Below, one piece after another: positions 56,958 through 64,000 of a stretch of 64,000 nucleotides of DNA. The position numbers and the translations under genes are program-made. Location: positions 2,137,541 to 2,201,540 of the forward strand of contig NZ_NSKH01000018.1 in NCBI RefSeq assembly GCF_003144095.1, written 5' to 3'. Positions within the stretch are counted from its first letter, which is position 1. The number at the start of each line of letters is the position of its first letter. The notes under the pieces were generated by a model. It saw nothing but the letters and a program-made list of their open reading frames with translations, was not told the DNA's origin and ran no database searches. The stretch comes from Streptomyces sp. ICBB 8177. Lineage in GTDB: Bacteria; Actinomycetota; Actinomycetes; Streptomycetales; Streptomycetaceae.

Positions 56958-59894
56958 TCACAGCGCGCCCTTGCGCGTCAGATGGGTGAAGGCCAGCCAG
57001 CCCGGCAGCACCGGCAGCCAGAACGTCACCAGCCGGAAGAGCAGCACCGCCGACAGCGCCTTGTCGCCCGGCATCCCCGCGATGGTCAGCGCACCGGACA
57101 GGGCCGCCTCGATCGCGCCGACCCCGCCGGGCGAGGGGACTGCGGACCCGGCCGCGTTCGCCACCAGGAACACCACCGCGACGCTCGCGAAGCTCATCGA
57201 GCTGAACCCGAACGACCGGATCGAGGCGTCCAGACAGGCCACGTTGACGACCGTCAGCAGGATCACGCCGCCCGCGCCGGTCGCCAGCTTCTTCGGCCGC
57301 TGGAGCATGTCCAGCATGCGCGGCACCACGCCCGCGAACAGCGAGCGCACCCGGGTGGAGACGAACTTGCGCAGCTGCGGCACCGCCGTGACCACCAGCA
57401 CCAGCACCGCCGCCGTCAGCAGCCCCGCGATCACCGTGCGGGACGGCGACAACGAGGGCGCGTGCTGGGTGCCGGTCAGATAGCCGAAGGTGGCCAGCAG
57501 CAGGATGTGCCCGCCCAGCGACGCCAGCTGGGCCGCGCCCACACTGGCCACCGCAAGGCCCGGCCGGACCCCGTTGCGTTGCAGGAAGCGGGTGTTGAGC
57601 GCCACGCCGCCGACCGCGGCCGGCGCCACCAGCTTCACGAAGTTGCCCGCGACCTGCGCCATCATGGTCCGCCCGAACGGCACCTTCTCCGGCACGAAAC
57701 CCAGCAGGCTCATCGACGCCGGTACGTACGTCAGCGCGGACAGCGCGAGCGCCGCCAGCACCCACGCCCAGTCCGCCTGCCCGACCAGCTGGCTCCACTG
57801 CAACTGCGCGAACTGCGACAGCAGGAAGTACGCGGCGATGGCACCGGCGATGAAACTGATCAGGGTGCGCGCCTTGAACCGCTCCAGGCGCACCGGCTGC
57901 ACCGGCGCCTGCGGCCTGATCTGGAGCACCTGCTGCCGTATCTGCGACAGCAGGTCCTCCTCGCGGGCGGCCTCCAGCGCGTCCTCCATGGCGCGCTTCT
58001 CGGCGTCCTTCTCCGCCTTGCGGTGCGCCTTGGCCGCCTTGCGGTCCCGCGTCGGGTCCGGCGGCTCCGCGGGCACCTTGAAGCGCGCCGCCTCGATCAC
58101 CGCCGCCCGCTCCCGCTCCGCGCGCTCCTTCGCCAGCTGCCGCAGCGTGCCCCGGGTCGAGCGGGACAGCGCGATCGGCTGGAGCAGCGGCAGGCTGTCG
58201 GCCACCGCGTCCGGGCCCAGTACCCGCACCGCCGAGGCGACCGCCCGCCGCGGTCCCACCCGCAGCGCGAACGTCGTCATCAGCTGCGCGACGTCCATCC
58301 GCAGCACCACGTCACCGGCCGCGATCTCACCGCCGCGCAGATCGGTGACGTACAGCGTCCCGGCCGGCGCCACCAGCAGCGACTCGCCCACCAGCCTGCG
58401 GTGCGCGATCCGCCGCGACTGCAACGCCCGCACCTGCTCCCAGGCGGCGTCCAGCACCTCGTCGGTGATCTCCTCGTCGGCCAGGGTGTCCAGGGAGCGG
58501 CCGTCGATGTGCTCGTAGACCAGCATCACCGCGTCCGGGCCCAGCTCGGAGGTGGCGATCAGCTTCGGCGCGTGCGCCCCGGCGGAGATCGCCGCGTACG
58601 CCAGCAGCGCCTCCTGCTCCAGCGCCTGCCGCAGCGACTGGAGGCTGCGGCGCTCGTGGACCTCGCGCAGTTGCAGGCGGCGCCAGACCCGGTAGAAGAA
58701 GCCGTGCGCTTGCTGCTCGCGGTCGACCACCGTGATGTCCAGCGGCGGGCCGTCCTCCAGCGTCACCAGGTAGCGCCGCCCCCGCTCCGACTCCGGGTCG
58801 GCGCTGTCGGCGGCGGAGTCGTCGAACCGCTGCGCGGTCACCGGCGCGAACCCGACCCGGCGCAGACCCGCCAGCAGCGTCCGGCCGGTCGGGCGCACGT
58901 TGGGCGAGCCGACGGTGTAGACCGTGCCGTACGCCACCGTCCAGCCGATGAGCACCGTGACGATGATGGAGAACGGTGTCGTGTAGCCGCCGACCAGCAC
59001 CGCGAACGAGTCCAGCAGCAGCACCACCCACAGCGCCACCCGCCAGCGAGGCCGCCGCGCCATCCCGACGGCCGTCATGTACGCGATGACCGGCGCGAGA
59101 TAGCCGTGCACGGGGTCGGTGATGCCGCCGCTGGGCGCGGTCTGGGTGAGCGCCTCGCGGATCGCGGCGGGCGCGGCGTCGGTCACCCACAGGTCACCGG
59201 CGAGCGAGATGCCGTGCGCCAGCACGGCGGCCAGCACACCGTCGGCGACGCGCAGCCCGTCGCGCTTGATCAGCCGCTCGACGGCGAACGCGACGGGCAC
59301 GATCAGCACGGCGACGCTGGCGGTGAACCCGGCGAAGCTGATCAGGAAGTTCGGCGCGTGGTTGGTGCCGCGCGCGATGTCCTGCTCGACGCCGGAGGTC
59401 GTGCCGTGCGCGAACCCGGCGATGGCCAGCACCACGGCGATGCCGAGGACCCCCATCAGGAAGCGCAGCAGGTCCACCGGCCGGTGCACGCGCGCGGCGA
59501 GCAGCGGCTCGTCGCCGGACAGCTCGTCCACGTGCTCGACGGGCAGCGGGTTGCCGACGGCGGTCGCGCCGGAGGGCGGGCGCGCGGAGCCGTCCGCGCT
59601 GTCACCGCCGCCCCCGGAGCCGTCGTCCTCCGGGTCCTGGGTCACGTGGCCGGTGGAGTTGTCGTCACGGGTGCCGTCGGCAGGGGCCTCGGGGGCGCCG
59701 CGGCCGTCATGGCGGCCGTCGTCGGCGTCGGCGGGGGCCGGTCCCGCGGCGCGGCCGTCCGCGTCGCGCGCCGGCTCGTCCGTCACGTCAGCGTCGCCTT
59801 CGCCCGGGTGCGCGGGCAGCCCTGAACCGGCCCGGACCACCTCGGTGGAGTCCGCGCCCGCCCCTGGGGCCGTTGAGTTTTGATCTCGTATCAC
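56958..59894 (-). CDS. Large membrane protein: pseudokinase-like domain fused to LPG-synthase/UPF0104 transmembrane domain
   Basis: A 978-residue protein. An acidic disordered start (~1-125) is followed by a first membrane block (~140-330). A cytosolic kinase-like domain follows (~340-620) in which the usual HGDLxxxN loop reads AHRRLVGESLLV and the DFG position reads DLR, so key catalytic residues are missing. A basic helical linker (KAAKAHRKAEKDAEKRAMED) leads to an eight-helix lysylphosphatidylglycerol-synthase-type region (~690-975) with VGGVALNTRFLQRNGV and SPGGVGAIEAALSGAL. It may transport or modify lipids at the membrane. The GTG start has no strong site. It ends convergent to nothing nearby; the molybdate regulator is co-directional. 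Confidence 0.82.
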   Translation of the reverse strand: MIRDQNSTAPGAGADSTEVVRAGSGLPAHPGEGDADVTDEPARDADGRAAGPAPADADDGRHDGRGAPEAPADGTRDDNSTGHVTQDPEDDGSGGGGDSADGSARPPSGATAVGNPLPVEHVDELSGDEPLLAARVHRPVDLLRFLMGVLGIAVVLAIAGFAHGTTSGVEQDIARGTNHAPNFLISFAGFTASVAVLIVPVAFAVERLIKRDGLRVADGVLAAVLAHGISLAGDLWVTDAAPAAIREALTQTAPSGGITDPVHGYLAPVIAYMTAVGMARRPRWRVALWVVLLLDSFAVLVGGYTTPFSIIVTVLIGWTVAYGTVYTVGSPNVRPTGRTLLAGLRRVGFAPVTAQRFDDSAADSADPESERGRRYLVTLEDGPPLDITVVDREQQAHGFFYRVWRRLQLREVHERRSLQSLRQALEQEALLAYAAISAGAHAPKLIATSELGPDAVMLVYEHIDGRSLDTLADEEITDEVLDAAWEQVRALQSRRIAHRRLVGESLLVAPAGTLYVTDLRGGEIAAGDVVLRMDVAQLMTTFALRVGPRRAVASAVRVLGPDAVADSLPLLQPIALSRSTRGTLRQLAKERAERERAAVIEAARFKVPAEPPDPTRDRKAAKAHRKAEKDAEKRAMEDALEAAREEDLLSQIRQQVLQIRPQAPVQPVRLERFKARTLISFIAGAIAAYFLLSQFAQLQWSQLVGQADWAWVLAALALSALTYVPASMSLLGFVPEKVPFGRTMMAQVAGNFVKLVAPAAVGGVALNTRFLQRNGVRPGLAVASVGAAQLASLGGHILLLATFGYLTGTQHAPSLSPSRTVIAGLLTAAVLVLVVTAVPQLRKFVSTRVRSLFAGVVPRMLDMLQRPKKLATGAGGVILLTVVNVACLDASIRSFGFSSMSFASVAVVFLVANAAGSAVPSPGGVGAIEAALSGALTIAGMPGDKALSAVLLFRLVTFWLPVLPGWLAFTHLTRKGAL

Positions 59895-60033
59895 CAGTCA
59901 CCGCCCGGAAGATGGTGGCACGGACGGGCCCCGGATGGGGGCATGAGGGTGCATTTCGAGGGACCGGGCGCCGGATGGTATGCGCCGTCGGCCCGCCGTA
60001 CGCGCGCCCGGACGGTCTGTCGGTGGCATGCGG

Positions 60034-60039
60034 CAGGAT
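60034..60039 (+). promoter_or_regulatory. -10 hexamer of a putative leaderless promoter
   Basis: CAGGAT, 7 nt before the GTG at 60047. Confidence 0.4.
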
Positions 60040-60046
60040 GGCCCGG

Positions 60047-60415
60047 GTGAGCGACGAGCACGATGCCGAGGGGGCCGGTGAGGAAGGCGGCGAGCTGCCC
60101 GCGTACGCGGAACGGGTGCTCGACGTCGCCGAGACCATCCCGCCCGGCAAGGTGATGACCTACGGCGACGTGGCCGAATGGCTGGAGGAGGGCGGCCCGC
60201 GCCAGGTCGGCCGCGTCATGGCGCTGTACGGCGGCGCCGTGCCGTGGTGGCGGGTGGTGCGCGCTGACGGCCGCCTGCTGCCCGGACACGAGCGGAAGGC
60301 GCTGGCCCACTACCGCGAGGAGGGCACGCCGCTGCGCGACGCGGCGCGGTCCGCCGGAAAGCGCACACCCCGCCTGGACCTGGCGCGGGCCCGCTGGGAC
60401 GGGACGCGCCGGTGA
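60047..60415 (+). CDS. Alkyltransferase-like protein (MGMT family without the acceptor Cys)
   Basis: A 122-residue protein with the DNA-binding part of O6-alkylguanine alkyltransferases (VLDVAETIPPGKVMTYGDVAEWL, then GGPRQVGRVMALYGG). The acceptor motif PCHRV is replaced by VPWWRVVRADG, so it cannot take up the alkyl group. Alkyltransferase-like proteins flip and mark O6-alkylguanine for nucleotide excision repair. The GTG at 60047 is preceded by CAGGAT at 7 nt; ATG 60038 is an alternative. Position matches Rv3204, beside the adnAB genes, so it may feed lesions to repair. Confidence 0.88.
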   Translation: MSDEHDAEGAGEEGGELPAYAERVLDVAETIPPGKVMTYGDVAEWLEEGGPRQVGRVMALYGGAVPWWRVVRADGRLLPGHERKALAHYREEGTPLRDAARSAGKRTPRLDLARARWDGTRR

Positions 60416-60766
60416 GCGCCCACCACGGCTGTTGCGGCTGTTCACACCATCCAGCTTCCGCCATCCGGCGCCCGGGCACCCGGTCCGCGGCCCGGACGGA
60501 GTAGCGGACGCCACGGCGCGCCGGGGACCGGACGGCGCGGGAGCGCGGCCACCGGCCCGCCGCGAGCCCGCACCACCGGCCCGCCCGGGGCTCGGGGTAC
60601 CGGCGGGCGCGGGGCGTGGCGTAGCGTCGGCACCCGGCCCGGCCGCCCCGGTCGCCTTCGCCGCCTCCGGCGCACCGCCGCACGACCGCCCGCACGACCA
60701 CCGCGACCACACCGCCGACCCTGACCCCGACCGCCCCCGCAACCGGAACCGGAACCGCCGATCCAC
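60416..60766. other. Gap between the alkyltransferase-like gene and adnA
   Basis: About 350 nt. A plus-strand frame from a TTG at 60432 runs to a stop at 60770 and would overlap adnA by 4 nt, but its product is Pro/Arg/Ala-rich with an Asp/His/Arg-Asn-rich end and no recognisable domain, so I do not call it. Three AACCGG-type hexamers lie at 60741-60758. The adnA promoter is not obvious. Confidence 0.4.
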
Positions 60767-63700
60767 GTGACCTCCCCCTCCAGTCGTACTCCTCGTGCCC
60801 GGCGCGCGCGCGTCCCGGCGGGCGGCTACCGGCTGGTCCGCACCCCGCCGCCGGCGCCGGTGCTCCCTGATCTGGACGCCCGGCAGCGGGCCGTGGTTGA
60901 CCACGAGGGCGGCCCGCTTCTGGTGCTCGCCGGTCCCGGCACGGGAAAGACCACGACGCTGGTGGAGGCGGTCGCACAGCGGGTGCGCCGCGGCACCGAC
61001 CCGGCACGCGTGCTGGTGCTCACCTTCAGCCGCAGGGCCGCCGGTGAACTGCGCGACCGTATCGCCGCCCGCCTGGGCGGGGCGTGCGGCACGGCGGGGG
61101 TACCGCAGGCGACCACCTTCCACTCGTACTGCTACGCGCTGGTGCGCGCCCACCAGGACCCGGAGCGCTTCGCCTACCCGCTGCGCCTGCTGTCGGGACC
61201 CGAGCAGGACGTCGCCGTACGGGAACTGCTCGCCGGGCAGGCCGAGCTGGCGCGGGCGGGACGGGCGGCCGTGCGCTGGCCGGACGACCTGCGTGCCTGC
61301 CTGACCACGCGCGGCTTCGCCGACGAGGTGCGGGCGGTGCTGGCGCGCACCCGGGAACTGGGCCTGGCGCCCGGCGAGCTGGAGGCGTTCGCGCGCCGCG
61401 CGGGGCGGCCGGACTGGCAGGCCGCCGCCGCCTTCCTCGCCGAGTACCTGGACGTCATGGGCCTTCAGGGCTCCGTCGACTACACCGAACTGGTGCACCG
61501 CGCGGTCCCGGCCGCCCGCGAGCGCGCCGGGGACTACGACGCGGTCTTCGTCGACGAGTACCAGGACACCGACCCCGCGCAGGTCCGGCTGCTGGCCGCG
61601 CTCGCCGGAGGCGGCCGCACCCTGGTGGCGTTCGGCGACCCGGACCAGTCGATCTACGCCTTCCGGGGCGCCGACGTGGGCGGCATCCTCGACTTCCCCG
61701 ACACGTTCCGCCGCGCGGACGGCCGCCCGGCGCCGGTCGCCGTGCTGGGCGTCTCCCGCCGCGCGGGCGCCGGACTTCTGGCGGCGACCCGGCTGCTGAC
61801 CCGCCGGATGCCGCTGACCCGGCTGCCCGCCGACGCGGTGCGCGCCCACCGCGAACTCGCCGCGACACGCGACGGCGGCCGGGTCGAGGCGCTGACCTTC
61901 CCGACCGCGGGAGCCGAGACCGACGCCATCGCCGACCTGCTGCGCCGCGCCCACCTGGAGGACGGGCTGCCGTGGCGGGAGATGGCGGTGCTGGTGCGGT
62001 CGGGGGCGCGTTCGCTGCCCGTGCTGCGGCGCGCGCTGACGTCGGCCGGGGTGCCGGTCGAGATCGACGGCGACGACCTCCCGCTGCGCGAGGAGCCCGC
62101 CGTCGCCCCGCTGCTGCTGGCCCTGCGGGTGGCCGCGCGGGCGGCGCTGGAGGAGGCCTCTCGGGCCGGGGGCGACAGCGCCGCCACGCGCGCCGAGGAA
62201 CCGCAGGGGCCCGCGGACGGTGCCGCCGCGCGGGCCGAAGAGCCGCAGGCGTCCGCGGACGGTGCCGCCGCCCGCGCCGAGGAGCCGCAGGCGTCCGCGG
62301 ACGGTGCCGCCGAGCGCCCGCAGGCCGCCGACGGCCTCCCCGCCTGGCTGTCCGTCGAGGACGCCCTGACCCTGCTGACCTCCCCCCTCGCCGGTCTCGA
62401 CGCCGCCGACCTGCGGGCGCTCGGCCGCGCGCTGCGCGAGGAGGAACGCGCCGCCGGGCGGGCCGTGCCCAGGCCGTCGGACGTCCTGCTCGCCGAGGCG
62501 CTCGCCGAGCCGGAACGCCTGGCCGCCCACGACCCCGCCCACGCGGCCGGGGCCCGCCGCCTCGGCGACCTGCTGCGCCGCGCCCGCCGCACCCTCGCGC
62601 GCGGCGGCACCCCGCAGGAGGCGCTGTGGCTGCTGTGGGACGGCACGCCGTGGCCCGCCCGGCTGGAGCGCACCGCCCTGCGCGGCGGCGCGGCGGCCCG
62701 CAACGCCGACCGGGACCTGGACGCCGTCTGCGCGCTGTTCGAGACCGCCGCCCGGGCCGAGGAGCGCACCGGCGGCCGCGGCGCCCTCAACCTGCTCGCG
62801 GAACTCGACGCCCAGGACATCGCCGCCGACGTGCTGACCCGCCGCGCCGTGCGGCCCGACGCGGTGCGCCTGATGACCGCGCACCGCAGCAAGGGCCTGG
62901 AATGGCCGCTGGTGGTCGTCGCGGGCGTCCAGGAAGGCCTCTGGCCCGACCTGCGCAGGCGCGGCTCGCTGCTGGAGGCCGACCGCATCGGCCGCGACGG
63001 CCTGGCCGAGCCCCTGCCGCCAGGCGCGCTGCTCGCGGAGGAACGCAGGCTCTTCTACGTGGCCGCCACCCGCGCCCGCGACCGCCTCGTCGTCACCGCC
63101 GTCAAGGCCCCGGCGGCCGACGGCGACCAGCCCTCCCGTTTCCTGGCCGAACTCGGCGTCGAGCCGCGCGACGTCACCGTGCGCCCGCGCCGTCCGCTCG
63201 CCGTCGCCGCGCTCGTCGCCGAACTGCGCGCCACCACCGTCGACCCCGACGCGACCCCGGCGCTGCGGCATGCCGCCGCCGTACGGCTGGCCCGGCTCGC
63301 CGCGCTCACCGACGACGACGGCCACGCCCTCGTACCGGCCGCGCACCCGGACCGCTGGTGGGGCCTGGACGAACCGACGCACACCAGCGCGCCGCTGCGC
63401 GACCCCGCGGAGCCGGTCGCGCTGTCCGCCAGCGCGCTGGACCAGCTGGTCAACACCTGCTCCTTGCAGTGGTTCCTGGGCCGGGAGGTACGCGCGCAGG
63501 ACCCGTCGAGCACCGCGCAGGGCTTCGGCAACGTGGTGCACGTCCTCGCCGACGAGGTCACGGCCGGGCGCGCCCCGGCCCGCCTCGACGTGCTCATGGA
63601 ACGCCTGGACTCGGTCTGGGACGCGCTCGCCTTCGAGGCGCCGTTCAAGTCCCGCCAGGAGCGCGAGCAGGCGCGCGCCGCGCTGGAGCGCTTCCTGCGC

Positions 63701-64000
63701 TGGCACGTCATGGAACGCGGCCGCGAGAGCGTCGAGTCCGAGCACGCGATCGACGTCACGCTCCAGGCCGGGCCCTACGCGGTCCACGTGCGCGGCAGCG
63801 TCGACCGCCTGGAGCGGGACGCGGACGGGCGGCTGTACGTCGTCGACTTCAAGACCGGTAAGAAGGCGCCCACCGGCCCCGAGGTCGCCCGCCACCCCCA
63901 GCTCGCCGTCTACCAGCTGGCCGTGCGCGAACAGACCGGCGCCGAGCCCGGCGGCGCCGAACTCGTCCAGCTGCGGCACCCGGCCCCGAAGAAGGAGGGC
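60767..64000 (+). CDS. adnA: AdnA-type UvrD helicase-nuclease (3' partial)
   Basis: The frame is open to the right edge: 1078 codons visible. It is a UvrD/RecB-like SF1 helicase with motif I VLAGPGTGKTTTLVEA (~residue 60), Ia LTFSRRAAGELRDRI, II VFVDEYQDTDPAQ, III AFGDPDQSIYAFRGAD, V LMTAHRSKGLEWPLVVV and VI LFYVAATRARDRLVV. A RecB-like nuclease domain begins near residue 890 (NTCSLQWFLGRE, then VVDFKTGKKAP with the catalytic Asp and Lys). AdnAB resects double-strand DNA ends in actinobacteria. A run of 42-bp in-frame repeats lies at ~471-523. The GTG at 60767 is the first plausible start after an in-frame stop at 60722, with a weak ribosome site. adnB is expected just beyond the window. Confidence 0.9.
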   Translation, partial: MTSPSSRTPRARRARVPAGGYRLVRTPPPAPVLPDLDARQRAVVDHEGGPLLVLAGPGTGKTTTLVEAVAQRVRRGTDPARVLVLTFSRRAAGELRDRIAARLGGACGTAGVPQATTFHSYCYALVRAHQDPERFAYPLRLLSGPEQDVAVRELLAGQAELARAGRAAVRWPDDLRACLTTRGFADEVRAVLARTRELGLAPGELEAFARRAGRPDWQAAAAFLAEYLDVMGLQGSVDYTELVHRAVPAARERAGDYDAVFVDEYQDTDPAQVRLLAALAGGGRTLVAFGDPDQSIYAFRGADVGGILDFPDTFRRADGRPAPVAVLGVSRRAGAGLLAATRLLTRRMPLTRLPADAVRAHRELAATRDGGRVEALTFPTAGAETDAIADLLRRAHLEDGLPWREMAVLVRSGARSLPVLRRALTSAGVPVEIDGDDLPLREEPAVAPLLLALRVAARAALEEASRAGGDSAATRAEEPQGPADGAAARAEEPQASADGAAARAEEPQASADGAAERPQAADGLPAWLSVEDALTLLTSPLAGLDAADLRALGRALREEERAAGRAVPRPSDVLLAEALAEPERLAAHDPAHAAGARRLGDLLRRARRTLARGGTPQEALWLLWDGTPWPARLERTALRGGAAARNADRDLDAVCALFETAARAEERTGGRGALNLLAELDAQDIAADVLTRRAVRPDAVRLMTAHRSKGLEWPLVVVAGVQEGLWPDLRRRGSLLEADRIGRDGLAEPLPPGALLAEERRLFYVAATRARDRLVVTAVKAPAADGDQPSRFLAELGVEPRDVTVRPRRPLAVAALVAELRATTVDPDATPALRHAAAVRLARLAALTDDDGHALVPAAHPDRWWGLDEPTHTSAPLRDPAEPVALSASALDQLVNTCSLQWFLGREVRAQDPSSTAQGFGNVVHVLADEVTAGRAPARLDVLMERLDSVWDALAFEAPFKSRQEREQARAALERFLRWHVMERGRESVESEHAIDVTLQAGPYAVHVRGSVDRLERDADGRLYVVDFKTGKKAPTGPEVARHPQLAVYQLAVREQTGAEPGGAELVQLRHPAPKKEG
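62180..62335. repeat. 42-bp in-frame tandem repeats inside adnA
   Basis: Three 42-bp units (62180-62221, 62222-62263, 62264-62305) encode AAxRAEEPQ(A/G)(S/P)ADG, with the second and third identical in protein. A shortened fourth copy (AAERPQAADG) runs to 62335. They lie in the region between helicase domains 1A/1B and the second RecA domain. Confidence 0.9.

Noticed and set aside
60432-60770. Possible 112-residue protein overlapping adnA by 4 nt
   Set aside because: Pro/Arg/Ala-rich with an (N-R)n end, TTG start without ribosome site, no recognisable domain. The GTGA overlap alone is not enough.
59891-63979. A 1362-codon open frame on the minus strand opposite adnA
   Set aside because: It is antisense to a complete helicase-nuclease with all motifs; long antisense frames are expected from high third-position GC, and the product is low-complexity His/Gly/Arg.
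1-64000. CRISPR arrays, insertion sequences, prophage, tRNA or rRNA genes
   Set aside because: I looked for regular spaced repeats, transposase or integrase motifs, and cloverleaf-like sequence with CCA-type ends and found none. The tandem repeats present are short and unspaced. A tRNAscan-type search was not possible here.

Overview
The window is chromosomal DNA from a high-GC actinomycete, almost certainly Streptomyces or a close relative in the Streptomycetaceae. The evidence is very high G+C with strong third-position GC bias, frequent GTG starts, GTGA/ATGA stop-start overlaps, many genes whose -10 hexamer sits only 6-7 nt before the start codon (apparently leaderless mRNAs), and a gene order I recognise from both Streptomyces and Mycobacterium. 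I see no rRNA, tRNA, CRISPR array, insertion sequence, prophage or attachment site. The first gene is cut by the left edge and the last by the right edge.

Left part (1-16.4 kb): a membrane-anchored SpoIIE-type phosphatase with its own anti-sigma-type kinase domain, a DesR-like response regulator, a SirB1-like/acetyltransferase pair, then ferredoxin (fdxA) and the lysine/peptidoglycan gene dapC. Between dapC and dapE lies a block of minus-strand genes that looks inserted: a small conserved protein, a DEAD-box helicase, a cold-shock protein and a small secreted protein. After dapE come a LOG-family gene, folP (FolP2 type), a DivIVA-domain membrane protein, tag, an enoyl-CoA hydratase, a DUF3117 protein and an O-methyltransferase. 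The order fdx-dapC-dapE-LOG-folP2-tag-DUF3117-O-methyltransferase parallels Mycobacterium tuberculosis Rv1177-Rv1220c.

Envelope-stress and magnesium part (16.5-32.7 kb): sigE-rseA-htrA-tatB, with a good candidate sigma-E-type autoregulatory promoter before sigE. An Mrp ATPase, a DUF1003 membrane protein overlapping a soluble MgtE-sensor/CBS protein, and CorA follow, again matching the mycobacterial order. An EamA permease, a SUFU-domain protein, an MFS exporter, a DUF6758-like protein, a PHP phosphoesterase and MarC complete this section.

Right part (32.8-64 kb): a second conserved block (DEAD-box helicase, ferritin-like protein, DUF3107, TetR, hydrolase, moeZ, alkyltransferase-like protein, AdnA-type helicase-nuclease) parallels M. 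tuberculosis Rv3211-Rv3201c. It is interrupted by three accessory sets. The first is a four-gene peptide ABC transporter operon preceded by a promoter and a 30-codon leader peptide ending in GHCVADVHCR. The second is a glycosyltransferase / multi-pass membrane protein / sugar epimerase trio that may build a surface glycan. The third is a molybdate set: a TOBE-type regulator, modA and a fused modBC.

The most interesting signals not explained by ordinary gene content are the leader peptide, the palindromes at the cold-shock and DUF3117 promoters, the 15-nt repeat array at dapC, the 9-nt repeat array in the MgtE-like leader, the in-frame 42-bp repeats in adnA, and the widespread leaderless promoter architecture. 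Locus-tag parallels come from memory and were not searched.
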